A stretch of 60,000 nucleotides of DNA, taken from Lineus longissimus. Taxonomy: Eukaryota > Nemertea > Pilidiophora > Heteronemertea > Lineidae. The translations under genes and the position numbers were made by a program. Positions 1-13,236 of the stretch are shown here, piece by piece; the first letter of the stretch is position 1; every line of letters starts with the position of its first letter. The stretch is from NCBI RefSeq assembly GCF_910592395.1, contig NC_088320.1:7132001-7192000 (forward strand), written 5' to 3'. A model generated the notes under the pieces. The model ran no database searches. It was not told where the DNA came from and saw only the letters and a list, made by a program, of their open reading frames with translations.

Positions 1-3000
1 GACTAAAAATGTCAGAGGTGGTAACTCTACAATGTGACTATAACGCAATTGCAAAAAAAGATCTGAAAATTTATTGATTTGAAGGTTGATCGACAAGTGT
101 GTCTCGAATACTGCTATTCTGGACATAACTAGATACAAAATCATTGAAACCAACATATCCACATACATGTTACATGTAGGAGTACATGTTTGTTAAAATG
201 CTATGTGTCTCGGGGAAGAAATGCCTTGTAAAGGTATTCAACTTGGGGATATCATCATCATCATCATTTAGGTATTGTGGCCCAGAAAGTCGGCCATTGC
301 CTCGTCGAAGGTCACTTCTTTATTTTCAGAGGATGACCCTCCTGCAGAGGAAATAACTAACTTGTGAATACACTAATCGCACTAAAGGCATTGTGTAGAC
401 GTTAGGTGTGCAAAGAAGCTCCAATTTGAATTAACTAATTCTATAATAAATGATATCAAGTGTCTACATAGAATCTTATGAGTATGTATGAACATTTTAC
501 ACACTTCATGATGATATGACAATGAAGGATTTGAAAGATAAAGGCCAAATGACGATATATTCTTGATACAATTGATAAAGGACTTACCACAAATGCTATA
601 GATATGATGATAGCCTATTGTGATCACACATTCCACACCTGAGTTGAGTTGGTAAAATTTCCTGAGAAATCATGCTATGTTCCAATGGGGAGAATTGTCA
701 ATTACGCTGTTCTGTCAAACTCGACATATCAATCACTATTATATAGATATTGTCCAAACTAGTACATGTATGGTGGTTTCTCGACAGTTGGTAAATCGGA
801 ATGGAATCAAATAACAGCAAAATGCAAGTAACGCACACACAGAAACCACTAGCAATTATCCACAATTATTGGTGTCGGTAGCCTATGGTAATTGTTTGTG
901 ATCGTATTACAAATATGCATACGATATCTATTAAAGTGCAAATAAGCTGGAATACACGATATTTAACCAACATTTATAAATGTTTGCCAACTTCCAGCCA
1001 TTGCTGGGAGACAAGCCTAATGAAGGATGGCAGGTGGCCAAAACATATAAAATCACCACCTACGTTGGGTGGGTTCTCTGGAGGGACAGGGCTTAACAAA
1101 TGGGAGCATTGAATACACTATTAGTTTAGGCAAGTATGCTTGGTTTAGTTAGGCCAATAGGCTTTTCATAAGGCTTTATAGCCTTTTCATAAAAATGTGT
1201 TTAAGGCTTTGCATTGCAATTGCTGGTTTTCTGATTCTAATGAGATATTTGGCCGTTAAAAACAATAGATAAACATTGTACAACAAGGGCAGTGATATGG
1301 GTGCCTTTGATTTCAGTTTACTGACCCTCCTCCACTGGACATTAAGAAACCGATCGTTGAGCATAATGTCAGTCATCAATGAATGACCTTACATCCTGTA
1401 CATAGCTTAAGAGTTGCTAATGGTGATTACTATTGAATCAATTCCACTTTGTATTACTTTGATATCAGACAAATACTTACTTGCCATGCTGGCTCATGGC
1501 TTTGATGAGGTTGTGGTATGGTTGACTCAGCAAACACAGCATCACGTAAGCTAGCAAATTGACTATGCAGAGACATAGGGTAAATGGATTACTGCAATTC
1601 TTGCAGTTTTCGTGTGTTGGGTAATATTATTTAGTATGCAGTATCTAGCAATAGCTTTGTTTGGTGGGTTGTGAAGGAGCGAAATACATGTACATTCCCG
1701 TTGGCAGAGAAAGTGCAAAATTGTGAACAATATGAAGAATGAATATCCCAATGAATGTGAAAAAGACTTTACATATATATTGTCAAATGGTTTGTTTATC
1801 TTTCAAGACAAGACATTAGAAGCACCTTTTAACATGTCAAAAAGTGAAAGTACTGTCATCGGTTCAAGATAAATTTGTTGGGTACATTTTAAAATGTGGC
1901 ACTGGAAATTTAGCACACATTTTAATGCTCAGAAGTGGTATTTGTATTAAAATTCAGTTTCACATAGCTCGTGCATAAGTCCCCAAACAATTGTTTGCAT
2001 TTGGAACACACTTTTTGCCTTTGCAATGAAGTTGACCCACAACTTAATGATAATATTTGAACAAGTACTTCCTAAATGTTGGTATAACCCTTGCTTAGCC
2101 TGTTGCGTGGGCCAATGTAATAGGCTTGTGCTTAGGCCTACTAACCCAGCAAACTGGGTGGGATAAGGCAGGTTTAAAAGTATCTATAAACCAGTGGATC
2201 AGTCATGCAGACATATAAAGCTTACAGCAGTTTATTTACATGGTGCCTTACCCTGAAACGAAGTGTTTTTTTGTTTAGATTATTTGCTCTTTTTGTGATA
2301 TTTGAAGTTGTTTATGTGACCTAGTGGTTTCACGTGACGTCATCACATACCATGTTGGAGGGTAATACAAAAGAAAGCAAGCCCAACGGGCCATGACACC
2401 ATTTGATTCAGTTAAGTCAGGCACAACAAATCATTGTTCTGCCATTCAACATGGTTGACCTTGAAAACGCTCTACTTGACGACACGTGGGAAACTAATTC
2501 CTCAACCATATTTTAAAACCACTTAGATATGAATATTGTAGCAACAAATTTGTACATTACGTCAGACTGCATTTGCGGACTATCTTCTCATGTCTCCATG
2601 CATGTAAATCTATGATGAAATACAACTCTGATGTCACAGGATGGCATCATAGCAGCCCACGGAACACCTTATGATGCACTACCCCACAAATTTAATCCAT
2701 CGTTGCAACATGGTTACCTAATAGAGACACAGGCCTAACCTTATTTGCCATGTTGGTACACTTGTATTGTTGACACCCAAGGGAAGATATCCCCTATAAA
2801 GAAAATTAAGGCCTTGGAAATAGCACAAATTAGATGACAGATAATCTAGATATTCTGAAAAATAATGAAGTAAATCCATGTCTATGGAAATAAGAACTTG
2901 ATTCATTTACTGATGTGCGTTTTCAATAATCTGATAGATTTCTAATTCCTGAATTGAAAATGGGACAGCCAAGGGCAAATGCAAGTGATCAGATCTTAAT

Positions 3001-4500
3001 CCAACAAGACCACAACAAGCAGAAACTTTGCACAATAATCCTTCTTCATGGAAAGCGTTGAATTATTCATAACGAGAATTAGTCCATCAAATCTACATCA
3101 GAAATCTGCAGATTTAGTGCAGTTACTCATTCTGAAACCTAGCAATGGAGTTTGAGCCAAGAACTACCATGCGAGAGATTAGACCAAAAGAGCGGAATGC
3201 ATATTTTCCACGAGACAGGTTAATTGAGCAACTTGATGCCACACCCTACCGGTATCAAAAGAAAATTTGTTCCTGAAAAAACGTTCTGAGTTATGTTTGG
3301 GTCAATCACACTTTTACAACAAAAACAACTGCATGCTTAACACCTGAAAGCCAAGAAGCAACACACTGTCCCAAAGGTTGCATGGGATTTAAGCAATTTC
3401 GTTATGTTATTTAATACATTGCAACTTTTGTTAAACAGCAGATTTATGCGGTCTAAGTACATGTAACTCTGGCAGCCAATCAATTCGAGGGATAACTTGC
3501 ACTTGCACAAAATAAAATGAGAACATAAACCCGGGACCAACATACAACTTCGAAAGATATTGCAAAAGACTTTGACCGCATGGCAGGAAAATGTCTTTTC
3601 TCATTTGGAGAAAAAAGGCTCAGTTTTAGTAGGGATAGAGTCTTAAGTATTACTAATAAGAGGGCAGACTGAGGTGATGAAGCTTTCCGAAAAATACTAG
3701 TAAGAGAAGATAAGAAAACACTTTTTCGTGAAAAAGTATTGAAATGGACAGGGTAATGTTTGGCAAACTAATGCCCCCCTTGCCAATGCGAGAACACATT
3801 GAGTAACCGTTAGTGATTTAGTACAGCTTGGGATATGAGCAATGACCGTTTATAGCGATTACAAATCTATCAGCATTCCTGCAGACGGCAAGAGGCAACT
3901 TCCAGGAGTGGGTTAAAGCCAACCCCTGTGAAAAAGCTAAAAATCTTCTCTTGGAGTGGGATACAGCAAAGGCACATTTAGGCAAAACACCTTAAAAAGC
4001 TGTCGAGTCCTAATGAGGGAGTGGGTAAATAGCAACCGGGCGGTGAAGCAGAGTTTGGGCACCTCCTATTGTCGGTGTAAAGAACTAACCTGGGCTTGAC
4101 TTTTTACTGGAAGTATACATATGTAACATGGGTGATATATGAAGTATAAAAAGAGTGATATGAAATTCATTATGGGTAAAATGTGGATGATGATGTAATA
4201 AGGGTAAAATGGGAAGCGGATATAAAATGGGTAAATTGTGAAGGATACATGTCGGATGTACACGCAGGTAAAATGTGATGAAGGTAGGTTAAAATTAGAA
4301 TACTGTAAGATGATGATAATAATTTGCTCAGAAAGGATTGCAATTCGCTTAAATGGGTGCGTTATAGCAAGATAATTATGATGTCACAGCACATACATGG
4401 GCATGAATTTTACCATTCACATGGTCTGTAATGATTCGAAAAATTTAAATACATGCAGACAGTTTGATAAATAACGTTTGAAAGAAAGACATTTTCTCAC
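1..4500. other. Region beyond the last recognised exon; 3' end of gene not resolved
   Basis: A terminal coding exon should lie here or just outside the window. Weak candidates on the minus strand: 3079-3105 (acceptor TCTGCAG, I-S-D-V-D-L-M-D-stop, phase fits), and a phase-linked trio 1481-1562, 639-661 and 268-341 ending D-E-A-M-A-D-F-L-G-H-N-T-stop, whose entry phase (1) does not fit exon 39. A TTTATT at 70-75 is an AATAAA on the minus strand. A CACGTG overlapping TGACGTCA occurs at about 2333-2342. Otherwise AT-rich non-coding sequence. Confidence 0.4.
4160..4290. repeat. Purine-rich degenerate repeat GGGTAAAATG
   Basis: GGGTAAAATGTGG, GGGTAAAATGGG, AATGGGTAAATTG and GGTAAAATGTGATG follow one another in about 130 bp downstream of exon 39. 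Function unknown. Confidence 0.45.
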
Positions 4501-4596
4501 CTTTTTTGTACCCCCACCGGCCTTGTGGGTGAGGTTGTCCTTGGATCCGACTTTAGGTGCGGCCTTGTCTTTGAAGTCGACCTTGTGGGACTCAAT
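4501..4596 (-). CDS. Exon 39: last recognised tau-like repeat, near-canonical
   Basis: 96 nt, phase 0/0. I-E-S-H-K-V-D-F-K-D-K-A-A-P-K-V-G-S-K-D, then NLTHKAGGGTKK. It has the F-K-D of vertebrate tau repeats in place of the array's Trp, and the KK ending of tau repeat 3. Acceptor ATATTTTCAG, donor AAAAAG|GTGAGA. It is 4.4 kb from the previous exon. A C-terminal exon must follow, because the frame leaves in phase 0 without a stop. Confidence 0.92.
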
Positions 4597-7500
4597 CTGA
4601 AAATATACAGGGCATCTCATTAGCATTGGGGAAAAGGGAGAGGTAGGAATTGCCCCTTTTTAGCTGGTACTCAAAGTTATTCTCTGATAAGTACTATCCA
4701 GTAATAAGTAAATGAAATCTCTGACATTGTCATATAACATCAGGTTCAGAATATTTTTCGCTTAGAAAATTTCTTCAATATTTGCAAAATTGAAATTGTG
4801 AATAATTTTGAATTTTTTTTAAATATTTTTTTGTGAATCACAAAAAGAAGGAGTTCTAACAAGTTTACTGCTTACAGTAATTAGTTGTAGGCCAAAACAA
4901 TGTATTCAAATGTTTATGTCACTTCTCGACAACTTGAAGTCTCTGTAAGTTGTTTCTTAATTGCATAAGAATTAGTTCAATCATTTAATAATACGCTGAA
5001 ATAGAACTACTAGATTACATAGTGACACTCATGGTAAGAAGGATTTTTAGAAATTTACTAAGAAAATTCATTCAGCCATTCAAAAATATACTGTACCAAA
5101 GAAAAACACCTGAAAATGATAAAATATTTTAGATTTCAAATGTACACTAAATTAGTTATTTCGCCCACCACCTATACAATTTACCTTCAAGAAGATCCTG
5201 TAATGAATTTTTTGGCATCTTGTACTTGTATAATTCCGCCTCATCATCAAAGAGGAACTAATTTCGAGAGCTTATGCTACACAAATCAATTCTAGAGTAG
5301 TTGTAAGTCATGACTGGTACATCATCCCGTTGTGAGAGAATATTTAACCACTCATCTGGTAATGTCTTCATACATGAAATCACTCACTCATCTGGTAAAC
5401 GTCTTCACACATTAACCACTCATCAGGCAAAACTCTTCATTACATGTAAGTACTGCAAAATTCCAACCAGACTTTGACAATTTCTTAACATACATTAAGA
5501 AGCTGCGCACAATGTACAAGTCATATTAATGGATCCACTGCAAAATGTCAAAAAGGTTCAGATATTTATTACGAAGCTACCAATGATCGTGAATGATCAT
5601 TGAAAAGTTGTTCTCGAAAAGCATATTCAATTTTGTAGGCCTAAGTATGATAGATTATTTTCACGCAATGATGAACACCAATATGAGACTGAAAGGTAAC
5701 TTTATAAGGCCTACAATAATCGGTGAAAAAAGCCTTAGAAAGTTGTGAATGAGGCTCGTGTACGACACGATGTGTGACAGTTGCTTTGTTCCCTTTTAAA
5801 GGCCTAGGCCATGAAGAATATGAAATTGAATTTGGAAATTCCAATTTCGGTAATGGATTGCAGAAATTTAAAGTTGAATCAAGATAGGTATACAAATACT
5901 ATGAAAAGCAAGTATCAACAATTTCCATGCATAATAACTGCACTACGGCATAGTGTAAGCCTATACCTGCACTGTAATAGACACTTTTGATTTCACCGAT
6001 GGTGCCCAAAGGCCTACGTTAATCATCGTCACAGACAGATGAGATATTTAGATATTGCTCAGCAATGAAAAGGAACGTTTGCGATATGGATCTTCCAAGT
6101 ATAAACTGCCAAAGGGATGGTGGCTAATCATCATGGAGAAAAAAACATTTCAATAAATGGACAAAGGGCTATTTATTGGTAAGAATGTTTCCATATTTGA
6201 TGATTAGGATATGTGGGAAAATGTAAGAACGAACAAATATTGTGCATGTTTTGAATTTTTTTTCACATTGGCATGAAGAAAACCTACAAACCAAAGGGAT
6301 TTATAGCCTCTCATAAGTAAAAGAGATATACCCTGTTGTACCAATTCATAGAATATTCGATACCCCAATATAATTCTAATTTGTAAATTCTATCATGTTT
6401 ATATCAATTGGCATTGGCCATGTTCACTTGGCCTTCGAGTACATGTGCGATAATAAAACTTGTGCAGGAGTTAAAAAAATACAAAACCCTATTTGTAAAA
6501 TAATAGGCAAATACATACTCACTAACAACTGTTTGAATTAAAGATCATAAGTTCATGTCAATAAAAAAATGAAACATTGCCATGGCAGACAATCTTGTCA
6601 ATACTTAAAACCTGGCAAAAAAAATTTAAAATCTTTTTTACTTCTTTATTGCTGGTATTCTCACGGTCTCTTATCAAACGTAAAAAAGATCTTATTCGCA
6701 CGCGATATTATTTATACATAACTAATCGTGCTTGTCACAACTTCAATTAATCGTGTTAAGCCTAGAAGTGACGGGTGATTACAAAATGATAAGCCATCAT
6801 CCTCTCTATCAAGCCAATAGCAGCGTGCAAACAAGCAATTTAAATCACTGCAATCTGCGATCATAATCGCTGCCATGTGCAACAAAATGATCTCTTGTCT
6901 TCTGGTATAACTGGTAATTTGCAGGGTACAACTGCAGAAGTAGTCAAGATCATTAGCTCTGCAAGAGCAAAAGCTTGTATGAACAGAATATTGTTGTGTT
7001 TGATCAGAGATGTGATTCTGGAGTCAGGAAAATTTACCAATTTTTGGTAGAGTATGGCCGTTAATGTCTACCCGTAATCAAAATTAAAAGTTCGAGCATG
7101 GCTTTATGAAATTATACGTAAATCAAACAAACCGGTCGTGCAGTGAAGTGACATGCTAACGAGCAATTTCAGTCACTGCGACCTGAAACTGAGCAATGAA
7201 AACATGACGAGTGGTTGCAATTAAACCAATCAGGGGCCACATTCCAACCACAATCATCTTGTTGACATGACCAAGTTGCACGTAGCATCGACACAAATCG
7301 CTTGTTTGCAGAACGCTTTAGGGGACATCGAGACAACAACTAAAGACAACATTAAAAGCAGGAGACACGGGCTTGCAGCATCAAAACATAAATTTGGAAG
7401 AGTTCCTTCATAACAGATTAATTATTCATGATAAGAAAAGCATAGTCACAAGATTCGTCAATAGTCATCGTCAATAGTCATCACCTAGTTATCAAGGTTC

Positions 7501-8959
7501 ATCACATACACATGTAGGTTCATCACATACAAATGCATCGTCAAAAGTCATCACCTAGTTATCAAGGTTCATCACATACACATGTAGGTTCATCACATAC
7601 AAATGCATCGTCAATAGTCATCACCTAGTTATCAAGGTTCATCACATACAAATGTAGGTCAAAGGTTCTATCATCACAAGCATCAGGTTTTAAAATCAAT
7701 GTTTGTATAATTTTCGTCTTTTCACTATCCTTTGGACGACGATTCAAGTGTCCATGATCACGCTACACCCATGGCTTTTGCATGCTGTACCAGCAATAGG
7801 TTGTTTAAGTCATACTGTGTCGATGCTATTTAGCCGGTTTAGGTGTGCCAGTACAAAGGCCTATCTAACATGTATTGGGCCTATACGTAACAGGCAAGCG
7901 TTATCTGGCTAACTAGTGTCGACACATTATTTATTTACATTGTGGAGAATTGTAGTTGGGATCACAAAAACTTCAAGCAGGTCGTCAAGCAGGGCATGCA
8001 TAGATTAGTACATAGAACGCAGAAAGCCTGCAGTGTTGCCATCTGGTAGCTGAGTACTGAACAACATTATAGGGAGTTGTGCTTCGACTCAAACTTTATG
8101 TTAGATTTTCTATTAGATACATTAATATGTAATTTTAGCTGGTCTTCCCCTGTGGAACATTGAAACCATGCACCTATGCTCAGCCAATCTAAACACACTT
8201 TCTGCACACTCCAGGAAAAATTGTTGTATCATAAAAAGAAGCAATACTGTTTATCGCCATTTTATCAGTTTTGGGGCAAAATTTGGCTGAATTGTTCAAT
8301 ACATCACTGTCTGAACATCTGACAAAGAGACTGATTAGAATAGCAGTGTTTTGAACAAAAAGAATTGTATAAATTAGATAGTAAAAATGTTGGCTGCAAG
8401 AGATTTGAGATAGAATTCAGAAGTAGAAAGATTGTTAGGTAGGATCCAGGGGCTATATTTTTTCTCTAAAATATTGTTTTTAAAGTTGTGTTGCTTTGTC
8501 TATTTTTGAGCAATATTCTTAAAAGGTCTTGCATGTGTACTGGCACAAGTTTGCAACAATGGCCACATGATGTACGTGGCTGTTGACCGAGGTATTGGTA
8601 TTTGGATTTGGTATCTGGCCTACCCCGATTCAGGTCATTCGGAACAGAAATTGCACTACTGCACGGCATCTTCTAGAACCAACTGTTTACATTGGTAAGC
8701 AACTAGAAGTAATGCTCTCCCATGATTGTTACTAGCTGCTTAAGATACTCCTACTCCTGGATCCAGCCCCTTAGGAGAACGACAACACTCATTGTAGACA
8801 CAGTTCCAACTCAACTTTGCCAGAATCGTGCACTATCAGACACACATTCGCTGTAGATTCATATACAGGTATTTCGGCAAACTTGAGTGAAATGCACAGT
8901 ATACAGGGTGGTGCAGAAAGTGTGTATTTCACATTGAAAACTTCAGAAATAGTTAATAC
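4597..8959. other. Large intron between exons 38 and 39
   Basis: 4.4 kb of AT-rich sequence. Apart from the 70-bp tandem repeat at 7467 I see no exon, RNA gene or element I can name. Tau-like repeat signatures were looked for on the minus strand and not found. Confidence 0.7.
7467..7660. repeat. Tandem repeat, 70-bp unit, about 2.7 copies
   Basis: The units begin at 7467, 7537 and 7607 with ATCGTCAATAGTCATCACCT and contain two GGTTCATCACATACA segments. Copies are almost identical. Intronic. Confidence 0.92.
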
Positions 8960-9049
8960 CTCTATAGCGCCCCCTCCAGGTGAATGGTGAATATTTTTTA
9001 AAGATCGCACTTTGGCCTGTGCATCCCAATCTAACTTTTCATCCAAAAT
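8960..9049 (-). CDS. Exon 38: tau-like repeat
   Basis: 90 nt, phase 0/0. I-L-D-E-K-L-D-W-D-A-Q-A-K-V-R-S-L-K-N-I, then HHSPGGGAIE. It restores the NIHH.PGGG form otherwise seen in exon 4. Acceptor CTCTCTTCAG, donor ATAGAG|GTATTA. Confidence 0.92.
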
Positions 9050-9324
9050 CTGAAGAGAGATGACCAATTTTTATGAATTTTGTTGAAATATTATCAACAT
9101 TTTACAAAATGATTATAAATATCACTTCAACACACAAAAAATTGGCAGGATCTAACAAGATCAAAATGCTATTTTTTTAACAAAAAAATAGCATTTATTG
9201 CATAACCCACCCACCCACCCTCAGTATAGTAATTTTTTTAACAAGTCCAGCAAGCAGAAATATGTTGTTGTGACTAAAATAATAGTGCAGGTTTGTTGGG
9301 GAGACGGATTACACAACACTTATG

Positions 9325-9425
9325 TGCCTATCAAGCGCTATCAACTATCAAGCGCTTTGAGCGGCCAGTTGATGGTTGGATACTGCGCTATATAAGACTC
9401 GTATTATCATTATTATTATTATTAT
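9325..9425 (+). repeat. SINE-like 3' tail with ATT microsatellite
   Basis: AAGCGCTTTGAGCGGCC, then GCGCTATATAAGACTCGTAT, then an ATT-repeat tail. A GCGCTATATAA...(ATT)n ending is a common non-LTR/SINE 3' end in invertebrate genomes. The 5' limit is not clear. TCAAGCGCT occurs twice in the unit. Confidence 0.5.
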
Positions 9426-10408
9426 GTTGCAAAAGGATCTACTAGATCAAGTACCCAAAGTTTCAGCAGTACTGAACTGTCAAAAGATGTCTCAATGACC
9501 CCGGTATTTTAAAATGCTGTACAACATCTTTGAAAGACAAATGGGGTGCATCAAGGAATCACCTAAGCTGGCTAGTGAGCTGGGTGCATGAAGATTGAAA
9601 TCAGGTCAAAATGAAATAAATTTTCCTACAATTTAGGAGTGACCACAAAAGAAATTTGATGAATTTTTTTTTTATAGATGTGGGGCAAATGCCTGCCACA
9701 TCTCTTCAAAGTCCCCCTGCGGAAGATAAGACGAAGGTTGCAGCAACATCCACAAAAATTAACCTCATGCAGGATTACTGATCAAACCAAGTTACCCACC
9801 ATATACAGGCAATAACATATCAATAACGATCGAGTGAAAAAATAGGGGGACTTTTGGTCACCAAGTGACAGGAACTAAAACGGAAACCAACTAGGTCACT
9901 TCACAGAAAGGAGAGGAACATTTCCAAAAGCAACTGACAACACACGTAACAATACCTATAATTCAAGAGAAAATATAGCATGGCTGATGGATTATGATGC
10001 CAATAATATCACTTATAGGTTGGCAGTTTCTTTTGACTAATGGGAAGGGTTTTGCAAGCTGTGAGTTTTCTACTTGAATATCATTTTAAAGGTAAAAGGG
10101 ATAAGGAAAAGGAAATATTTTACAAAGGAGGCTCGCTCTTTCAAACTAATCCTACATGGGATGTGGGATCAAACAGGATTATAATGCATCATTAGTAACT
10201 CTCTAGACTCCAAGCATCACACAGTACCAGTAAATCATCACTCCTCGTTTTGTGTTAGTTATGCAAATGTATCTCAATTAAAAAGAGGGCGTTTTGTGCA
10301 GTTATTGCGAATCTGAAGCTTTTTACAGCATTTGCAAGCAGTCACAAATGTGCCCAAAACAGGGCCTAGGAGTCGGACATGAAGTCCTAATGCTGTAAAA
10401 TCAAGTAC

Positions 10409-10498
10409 CTCGATTTCCGATGAATTCGGTGTATGCCGAACATTCTCTAAGGAACGTATTTTTGCATCAGTTTCCCACTCGAGTTTTTCGTCTAATAT
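10409..10498 (-). CDS. Exon 37: tau-like repeat that has lost the glycine turn
   Basis: 90 nt, phase 0/0. I-L-D-E-K-L-E-W-E-T-D-A-K-I-R-S-L-E-N-V, then RHTPNSSEIE. The turn P-x-G-G has become P-N-S-S while the rest is normal. Acceptor ATATTTCAG, donor ATCGAG|GTACTT. Confidence 0.9.
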
Positions 10499-10604
10499 CT
10501 GAAATATTATTCAATGGTGTAGAAAAAGGAATGTGCAAAAAATAAACAATATAATCATACATGTGTCATAGTAAAAGGGTGATTACACAAGTGGTTGTTC
10601 TCAA

Positions 10605-11075
10605 TTGAAGCTCCTAACTCAAAGTGACATTTTTCAATCAAAATCTCAAGTAACATTTCTCTATAAAGTAGCGCTGCTATATTGCTATACTTATCTACCG
10701 GTACATGTAAAGTGGCATTTCTCAATTAGAATCCCCATTTCACTTGGCATTCCTAACCGACATCCTTATCTCAGATGGTCGCAGGTCACTATCGAGGTAC
10801 CTATCTAAATAGGCATTCCCCTATCAAAATCCCTATCTCAGGTTGAAATCCAAATCAAAAGTGGCATTACACCCTATCGACATCCATATTTCGAGTGGCA
10901 TTTCAAAATCACCATCTCCAGTTCCCAATCTGAGATTTCTCTTCAGAATTTCCTATCGATCGCAAGTGGCATTTCGAAACTTCTGCTCGAAGTCTCCTTT
11001 TCTATAGATTTCTCTTTTCCAAGTGGCATATCTCACTGAAATTCCTATTTCAACTCAACCGTACATGTAGCATTT
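10605..11075. repeat. Degenerate minisatellite with GTGGCATTTC words
   Basis: About ten loose copies of AAGTGGCATTTC alternating with ATC(A)AAATCCCTATCTC. Unit length drifts around 35-50 bp. It lies in the intron between exons 36 and 37. Short open frames here follow from the low stop density only. Confidence 0.6.
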
Positions 11076-11684
11076 ATATTGCAATTCCATGCCCCTTCAA
11101 AACAACATGCTCCCAGTACCAAATCAAATGTATTGCCCAACATGCATACCTTTTGTACATGCCATTTGTAATGCCAAGATGCATGAACTTATTTCGCAAT
11201 ACAAGTGCCCCTGAAGATCATTTTGTTCTAATTCCTATGATTAACAAAACCACCCTCCACCCTGTTTATTTGAACCCGGTTACATTTTGTTAGTAAGAAA
11301 TAACATCATAATTTAAGAATCAATCCTTGGGACATCTAGTTCAGATATTGTTTGGACGCTTGTGGAGACCATCTTAATCTAAAACCTCATATTGGGCACA
11401 AGTCTAAGCTATGAAACTTTCAGAATTAGTTTCTTCTTTTGGCAAATTTTGTAACCTTAATTGCGAAAACAAATACAAAAACAAAAAGGCTGTGGGTTTT
11501 TTAGTACAGAATTCACACATTCACAGAATTGATGTGAAACTTAAAATATTTTCACAATATTTTTGAAAGCGCTGTAAAAAATTCAGTTAACGGTATCTCC
11601 CGGATACTAGATTGATTCAAATCATGATGTCATTTCGAGCACACGGTCTTGTTAGTTAAAATGATATTATACACTGCGTAATAC

Positions 11685-11774
11685 CTCAATGTCTCCCCCA
11701 CCCGGCACGTGTTTAACGTTCTTCAGCGATCCTATCCGCGCCTCCGCCTGCCAGTCTTTTTTCTCGTCTAAAAT
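11685..11774 (-). CDS. Exon 36: tau-like repeat, DIE class
   Basis: 90 nt, phase 0/0. I-L-D-E-K-K-D-W-Q-A-E-A-R-I-G-S-L-K-N-V, then KHVPGGGDIE. Acceptor TTATGTTAG, donor ATTGAG|GTATTA. KHVPGGG is identical to a stretch of tau repeat 2. More GC-rich than neighbouring exons. Confidence 0.92.
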
Positions 11775-12439
11775 CTAACATAAACAATAAACAAGACAAA
11801 ACAAGATGCTATTAGTGAGGAGAAATGAAAGTGGATCAGACAAACGACCTACAGGGTGCACCAAAAACAGTTTTACATACAAGGTGTCACAAAATCATTG
11901 CTTTTGACCTACTATTTCCGAAATCATTTTTTACATGTACATATTGTATATACTGGGTGTCAAAATATCATCATTCCATACAAAGGGTGCCTCAAAAGTA
12001 TCATTTCCAATAGAAGTTTTTCCTCAATACCATTATTATCATCCAAGTATTCACCATGCATTATAGGAGGAAACTTTGGCACAAAATCATTCTCATTCTT
12101 GTTACAACCCTGATTCTGTATGCAACTTTCTTTTGGTTTGAACATATGAACATAACACCAAAGAACCACAGAACAGGTGAACTGGAGAGTAAACAAAAAG
12201 CAAGTAATCTACTTTCATGCTTTGGACAGGATGCAGGGGAAATCGCTATAATAATTTTAGTAATTATCAATACATCTTTTTACACCTAGTATTTTCATTC
12301 CATAGTAGTAGCTTTAGATTTATCACCCATATCTCAGATCCTTAATACAAACTCCAACTTGAAATAACCTTAATTAGGTTTCTGCACAATCATATTCACT
12401 GAATGTTATTTGAGTTACCCCATCCGTGTCATTAGGATT

Positions 12440-12545
12440 TATACCCCAAATGGATTAATAGGTAGTAAACATTCATGGGTCATTGGTAAGTACCCCAAAT
12501 GGGTTATTTACAGGTAAGAATTACCGCAAATGGGTTTCTAGCAAA
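12440..12545. repeat. Short direct repeats ACCCCAAATGG
   Basis: TACCCCAAATGGATTA, TACCCCAAATGGGTTA and TACCGCAAATGGGTTT occur about 35-50 bp apart. This looks like the remains of a small tandem array in the intron between exons 35 and 36. Confidence 0.5.
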
Positions 12546-12612
12546 TCAAAACAGGGCAGCCAAGTTATCAATGATGCAACTTCATCATTCAAATGAGTGT
12601 CTGGATAAGTAC

Positions 12613-12702
12613 CTCTATATCACCCCCACCTGGGGTATGCTGAACATTCGCTAACGATCCGATCTTTGATTTTGCATCCCAATCTAATTTTTCATCCGTT
12701 AT
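12613..12702 (-). CDS. Exon 35: tau-like repeat, DIE class consensus
   Basis: 90 nt, phase 0/0. I-T-D-E-K-L-D-W-D-A-K-S-K-I-G-S-L-A-N-V, then QHTPGGGDIE. Close to the consensus of the whole 18-9 kb array, with an intact P-G-G-G. Acceptor CTTATCTAG, donor ATAGAG|GTACTT. Confidence 0.93.
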
Positions 12703-13146
12703 CTAGATAAGTGAAGAAGAATAAAGATTATTAGTCTATCCGTGGCGTTCTGAAATTAAGAAACATTTTTGTTAGTTACAAAGTGACTTTTGTAGGTGAT
12801 AGCAAGTTAATAAACTTGGTTATAGCAACTTTTAGCAGTATAGGAACAGATTGGAGGCTAAATGCCATCAAAACAGAGACCTTACACAGAATGTATATTT
12901 CCTGACATAATGAACACCGGTATCAATATAAAGGAACATTCCTGCAGCAAGACTTGCTATGCTATAGCTCATTTATACATTTTATTTGCCAAAAACCTTT
13001 AGTTTTGGCAAAATACATAACTAAGAATGACGATATGTAACCAAAATATCAAATTCTGTTTCACTTCTAAACATCGAAAGGCCAAAAATTTTGTGAAACA
13101 AGATTTTTTTTAAGGTAGAAAGATTTTGTGTCAATTATTTGTATAC

Positions 13147-13236
13147 CTGTACATCTCCACCAGTAGGAGTGTGTTTAACATTCTTCAACGACCCGATCTT
13201 CGCCTTTGCCTCCCAATCTAACTTTTCATTCATTAT
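13147..13236 (-). CDS. Exon 34: tau-like repeat
   Basis: 90 nt, phase 0/0. I-M-N-E-K-L-D-W-E-A-K-A-K-I-G-S-L-K-N-V, then KHTPTGGDVQ. Acceptor CACATTGTCAG, donor GTACAG|GTATAC. The VQ ending departs from DIE. Confidence 0.92.
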
